Below, one piece after another: positions 39,981 through 42,921 of a stretch of 42,921 nucleotides of DNA. The stretch's first letter is position 1. Every line of letters starts with the position of its first letter. The stretch covers positions 24,986 through 67,906 of the forward strand of contig DKWG01000020.1 in NCBI GenBank assembly GCA_002491605.1. The letters run 5' to 3'. A program made the translations under genes and the position numbers. This DNA comes from Ruminococcus sp. UBA7158. Its GTDB lineage: Bacteria; Bacillota; Clostridia; Oscillospirales; Ruminococcaceae. The notes beneath the pieces were generated by a model. It had not been told where the DNA came from. It saw only the letters and a list, made by a program, of their open reading frames with translations, and made no database searches.

Positions 39981-41816
39981 TTATGTATCTTTCCTGTACA
40001 ACCACCCCTTAGCACTGAAATCGCGCGTTGCTTCTCCGTACTCTGCGATAATCTTAGCACCGTCAGGCAGTATTTTATCGGGAACGTCAGAGTTTTCAAA
40101 CCGGTGGAGCACTGCAAGACCGAGACCGTTGTACTCCCTTAAAACAAGCTGGTGACCGACGGGACTGTTGTAGCTCATGGCGGTACATTCCTGCCGAACG
40201 GTAATCCCGTATTTTATGATATCCGCGGCGCGGCGGTAAAACTCAATTCCCTCATCGACAATCTTCCACTGCTCTTCCGAAAGGTCATAAATATCCCCGC
40301 TCAAGCACATTCTGCCCAAAAGCGTCGCAATGAGAGAATAGTGCAGCCGGTCAGCGTCGTCAGAACGCCGCAGTACAGCCCATATCTGGCTCTGTTCCGG
40401 TCTTATGACGCGGTGCAGGTTCGCCGCGATAATAGGTATCGCCTTAGTCTCGTGAGCGTCGGAAAAGCTTGCTTGACTCACAATCTCCATAAAAGGCTGC
40501 ACTAACCGGTGCCCTCCGCTCGAGCAGTTTTCTATGACAATACCGGGAATCTCGTTGGATAATCTTTTGAAGAACTCCTGCGAAGCCTCTACCTTACGCC
40601 GCAACGCCTCGCCAAAGCTTTCGGCTCCGTCGCAGCCGATGCCTATCGTGTCATTATAGTCGATTTTTATATATCCGAAACCGCAGGAGCGAAGCAGCTT
40701 AATAACCTTTTCAAAAAGATATTCCTTTACCCACGGATCCTCCATATCCCAGAATCTGCGGCCGCCTACAGTGAGAGGAACTCCGTCTTTTTTTAGAATG
40801 TGCGAATCGTCGTTGAAGTATCTGCATCCCCGGGCAAGCGCCTCCAGCTCGAACCACAGCCCAGGAATCATTCCCTTTGAACGTATATAGTCGGCAATAG
40901 GCTTCATTCCTCCCGGGAAGCGGCTTTCGTTTACCTCCCAGTCGCCTAAGCTTTCCCACCAGCGCTCGGCACCATACCAACCAGAGTCTATGACGAGATA
41001 CTTTATTCCCTTACCGGCTATCCTGTCACATATCCTTTTAACATTTTCAAAGCTCGGGTTGCCCCATGTAGTGCAATATTCGTTGAAGACTATTCCCATA
41101 TCCGAGTCGACTTCGGATATCCTCGGATTCTGCGCTTTAACAAGCTTGTCGCAGACCTCGGCGAGCGAATGCCCCTCGGCTATCGCAGCCTTCGGCGCTT
41201 CGAAGGATTCGCCGGGGTCAAGGGCTTTTCTCCACTGCCCGAAGTCGCCGTCGGCAAGACCTCCAACTACCGAGAGGGTGTCGTCGTCCTTGCACAGAAT
41301 TTCTATCTGCCACGACGCTGCGCAGTAAAGCTGTATGCCCACAATTTCGCCAGTCTCGCTGTTTTCGAGAGCGACAAACGGAAAGTATTTTCTTACGGGC
41401 ATTGAGCCAACATTTCCGAATTTTTCAAATCTCAGAGCACATCTGTTCCACGACGGCTCGAGGTGAAGCTCCTCAACGGTTTCCGTACGCAGCTTGCCTT
41501 CCGCGCTCCAAAACGACTGAAGGCGGTGTATCTTATCGGCTTTTATGTTTCTGACCGCAAATGACGCGAGCATTTCCGCGGTTATCTTGCGGTCGCTGCC
41601 GTTTCGGAGAACGGTGGATATGATTTGTGCGCCTTTGTACGGCGTTTTATTAACCGTCAGCGTTAGCCCTTCGGGATTTTCCCATACAGCTTTTTCTTCC
41701 CCGTCATATGTCTTTTTAAATCTGCATATTGTATTGCTCGAAGTCATTGTGGCTCCGCAGGAGAATCCGCCTGCGTATCCGTCGCCTAAAAGCTTTAATT
41801 CAGCATATAATTCCAT
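39981..41816 (-). CDS. GH36 alpha-galactosidase
   Basis: A 611-residue GH36/GH-D clan enzyme that cleaves terminal alpha-galactosides. It has an N-terminal beta-sandwich (about 1-225), then a (beta/alpha)8 barrel with LVIDSGWYG (about 274-282), LGDWEVNESRFPGGMKPIADYI, PGLWFELEA, the nucleophile Asp386 in YIKIDYND and the acid/base Asp453 in FSDAHE, followed by IENCSSGGHRLV and a C-terminal beta domain. There is no signal peptide, so it acts on imported sugars. It is shorter than the 700-residue melibiase type. AGAGGTG precedes the ATG. An AraC gene lies 71 bp upstream on the same strand. Confidence 0.9.
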   Translation of the reverse strand: MELYAELKLLGDGYAGGFSCGATMTSSNTICRFKKTYDGEEKAVWENPEGLTLTVNKTPYKGAQIISTVLRNGSDRKITAEMLASFAVRNIKADKIHRLQSFWSAEGKLRTETVEELHLEPSWNRCALRFEKFGNVGSMPVRKYFPFVALENSETGEIVGIQLYCAASWQIEILCKDDDTLSVVGGLADGDFGQWRKALDPGESFEAPKAAIAEGHSLAEVCDKLVKAQNPRISEVDSDMGIVFNEYCTTWGNPSFENVKRICDRIAGKGIKYLVIDSGWYGAERWWESLGDWEVNESRFPGGMKPIADYIRSKGMIPGLWFELEALARGCRYFNDDSHILKKDGVPLTVGGRRFWDMEDPWVKEYLFEKVIKLLRSCGFGYIKIDYNDTIGIGCDGAESFGEALRRKVEASQEFFKRLSNEIPGIVIENCSSGGHRLVQPFMEIVSQASFSDAHETKAIPIIAANLHRVIRPEQSQIWAVLRRSDDADRLHYSLIATLLGRMCLSGDIYDLSEEQWKIVDEGIEFYRRAADIIKYGITVRQECTAMSYNSPVGHQLVLREYNGLGLAVLHRFENSDVPDKILPDGAKIIAEYGEATRDFSAKGWLYRKDT

Positions 41817-41887
41817 GTTACACCTCTTATATATTTTTTAATTATATTTACAACATATTGGTTGCTTGAATGTTTTCTGCTCAGCGC

Positions 41888-42733
41888 TCAGACACCAATA
41901 TGCAGTTTTCTGAAGGACAATGGGCTCATCTTTTCATATTTTTTGAAGACCGCACAGAAGTAGCTTTTGTCATTGAACCCCGACAGCTCCGCCACGGTTT
42001 TGACCATCATATCCGGGTGTGCAAGAAGAAGTTCCTTGCTCTTATGAATTTTTGTCATGCAGATATATTCAAAAATCGTTTTTGAAGTCACGCTTTTGAA
42101 CAGGCTGCAAAGATACTGCGGTGTAAGCCCGGCTACATCCGCAAGCTCGTTCAAAGTCAGTTCTTTGCTATAGTTGCTGTTGATGTAATCTATCACCAGC
42201 GCTATTTTTTTCTGCTTCACCGTATCAAAACCGTTCTCCTTTTCTGAGGTCAGCGTCATGATGTCAAGAAGTATCTCATAAGTTATCGCCGAGCACCTGC
42301 TGCTCTCTTTCGGAATATTTTTCACTGCGTAAAAAAGCATTTCTATTTTATTTCGGATCCGCTCCGGTTCTGAAACATAAAGCATTTTTGATTCCGAAAT
42401 ATTCATTACGTTTTTGAAAAAATCTGCCACTCCGCTGCCTTCAAAAATTACCCAGTCGGTTATCCATTTGCCGTCGAGTGCACGGTATTCGTGCGGTTCA
42501 TCGGTATTTGGAAAGTGCGGGAATAAAAGAAAGCCCTGATTTTCTTTAATCAAATATCTCTTTTCTCCGATGAAAAGCTCACCTACGCCGCTCCGGCTCT
42601 GTATCCACTGGTATTGGTGATAGCCCCACGGTCTGATAATCTGCTCCTGAATATGATTAACGCCAACTCCTGCGGGGTAATATGGCAGACGCGATTCTGC
42701 ACCAAGAAAATTCGGATAAATAATATTGTCCAT
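41888..42733 (-). CDS. AraC family regulator of the GH36 locus
   Basis: The protein is 281 residues from the ATG at 42733, which has AGGAG 7 bases upstream; an ATG at 42748 has none. It has an N-terminal cupin-like sensor (about 20-100; YHQYQWIQSRSGVGELFIGEKRYLIKENQGFLLFP) and a C-terminal double helix-turn-helix (LTLNELADVAGLTPQYLCSLF and VKTVAELSGFNDKSYFCAVF). It likely senses an alpha-galactoside-type ligand and controls the adjacent alpha-galactosidase and the divergent genes beyond the window. Sugar identity is inferred from the neighbour only. Confidence 0.88.
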   Translation of the reverse strand: MDNIIYPNFLGAESRLPYYPAGVGVNHIQEQIIRPWGYHQYQWIQSRSGVGELFIGEKRYLIKENQGFLLFPHFPNTDEPHEYRALDGKWITDWVIFEGSGVADFFKNVMNISESKMLYVSEPERIRNKIEMLFYAVKNIPKESSRCSAITYEILLDIMTLTSEKENGFDTVKQKKIALVIDYINSNYSKELTLNELADVAGLTPQYLCSLFKSVTSKTIFEYICMTKIHKSKELLLAHPDMMVKTVAELSGFNDKSYFCAVFKKYEKMSPLSFRKLHIGV

Positions 42734-42765
42734 ATTTGGCTCCTGCATAATACATTTTATATGTT

Positions 42766-42794
42766 AGTATATCTCAAAATAATCCTTATGTCAA
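42766..42794 (-). promoter_or_regulatory. Promoter of the araC-type/GH36 unit
   Basis: On the minus strand TTGACA (42794-42789), 17 bp and TATACT (42771-42766) lie about 33 bp before the AraC gene start. Confidence 0.7.
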
Positions 42795-42847
42795 GATTAA
42801 AATTAAAATATCATTAAAAATAATACTTATGAATAAAATCTTAATTT

Positions 42848-42873
42848 CACAATATTAATCTGAAAATATTGTG
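42848..42873. promoter_or_regulatory. Candidate operator, 9-bp arm inverted repeat
   Basis: CACAATATT (42848-42856) and AATATTGTG (42865-42873) are perfect inverted repeats with an 8-bp spacer. The right arm ends one base before the -35 box of the outward promoter, a typical position for an activator or repressor site. Confidence 0.6.
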
Positions 42874-42874
42874 A

Positions 42875-42903
42875 TTGACAAGTAAAAAGTCAAATAATAT
42901 AAT
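42875..42903 (+). promoter_or_regulatory. Consensus promoter reading out of the window
   Basis: TTGACA (42875-42880), 17 bp and TATAAT (42898-42903) match the sigma-A consensus exactly. It faces right, divergent from the AraC gene, and must serve a gene beyond the window end. Confidence 0.8.
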
Positions 42904-42921
42904 AGGAATTAAACAATATAT

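Noticed and set aside
1..42921. CRISPR arrays, tRNA or rRNA genes, insertion sequences
   Set aside because: No repeated spacer pattern, tRNA-like cloverleaf, rRNA segment or transposase was recognised by eye; a tRNAscan or ISfinder run would settle it.

Overview
The window reads as chromosome from a low-to-mid GC Gram-positive anaerobe of the class Clostridia, probably a gut Oscillospirales/Ruminococcaceae-type organism. This rests on gene content: HPr kinase (HprK), RapZ, WhiA, a bifunctional Rel synthetase/hydrolase, HemZ, an RlmD with the Firmicutes-type C-terminal tail, strong AGGAGG-type ribosome binding sites and TTGACA/TATAAT promoters. The species cannot be fixed from the sequence alone. 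Genes are packed tightly. I see no rRNA, tRNA, CRISPR array, intact insertion sequence or phage gene.

Region 1 (1-6950) is an accessory glycan block. A MarR regulator and a lipoprotein esterase are followed by a converging two-gene operon, a cytoplasmic GH63/trehalase-like enzyme and a surface-anchored GH98 endo-beta-galactosidase. An AraC regulator is transcribed divergently from that operon. GH98 enzymes cleave blood-group A/B-type glycans, so this is probably a host-mucin glycan locus. Region 2 (6950-15500, minus strand) holds a SERCA/PMCA-type calcium ATPase, a flavin reductase-like protein, a divergent long PRPP synthetase homologue and the spermidine/putrescine operon potABCD.

Region 3 (15650-28440, plus strand) is a core cluster: murD, a GNAT acetyltransferase, a YnbB-type PLP enzyme, hprK, a PHP phosphoesterase, murB, rapZ, whiA and dnaE, then a GDSL esterase and a YccF membrane protein. 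It joins cell-wall synthesis (murD, murB), carbon and nucleotide-type signalling (hprK, rapZ), division control (whiA) and replication (dnaE). The yvcK gene often found between rapZ and whiA is absent here. Region 4 (28440-31280, minus strand) has an orphan Imm-5-like protein with a small GNAT, then an NfeD/SPFH membrane pair.

Region 5 (31240-39510, plus strand) is a second core operon: recJ, rel, an MBL hydrolase, hemZ and rlmD, closed by a strong terminator. Region 6 (39510-42921) starts with about 0.5 kb of degraded sequence carrying a gene fragment, followed by a second sugar locus on the minus strand (AraC regulator and GH36 alpha-galactosidase). At the right edge a consensus promoter next to a 9-bp-arm inverted repeat points out of the window, presumably to the rest of that locus.

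The points most worth a second look are the GH98/GH63/AraC locus, the operator-like palindromes on the marR, nfeD and right-edge promoters, the hairpin before dnaE, the atypical PRPP synthetase with its roughly 200-nt leader, and the orphan immunity-like protein.
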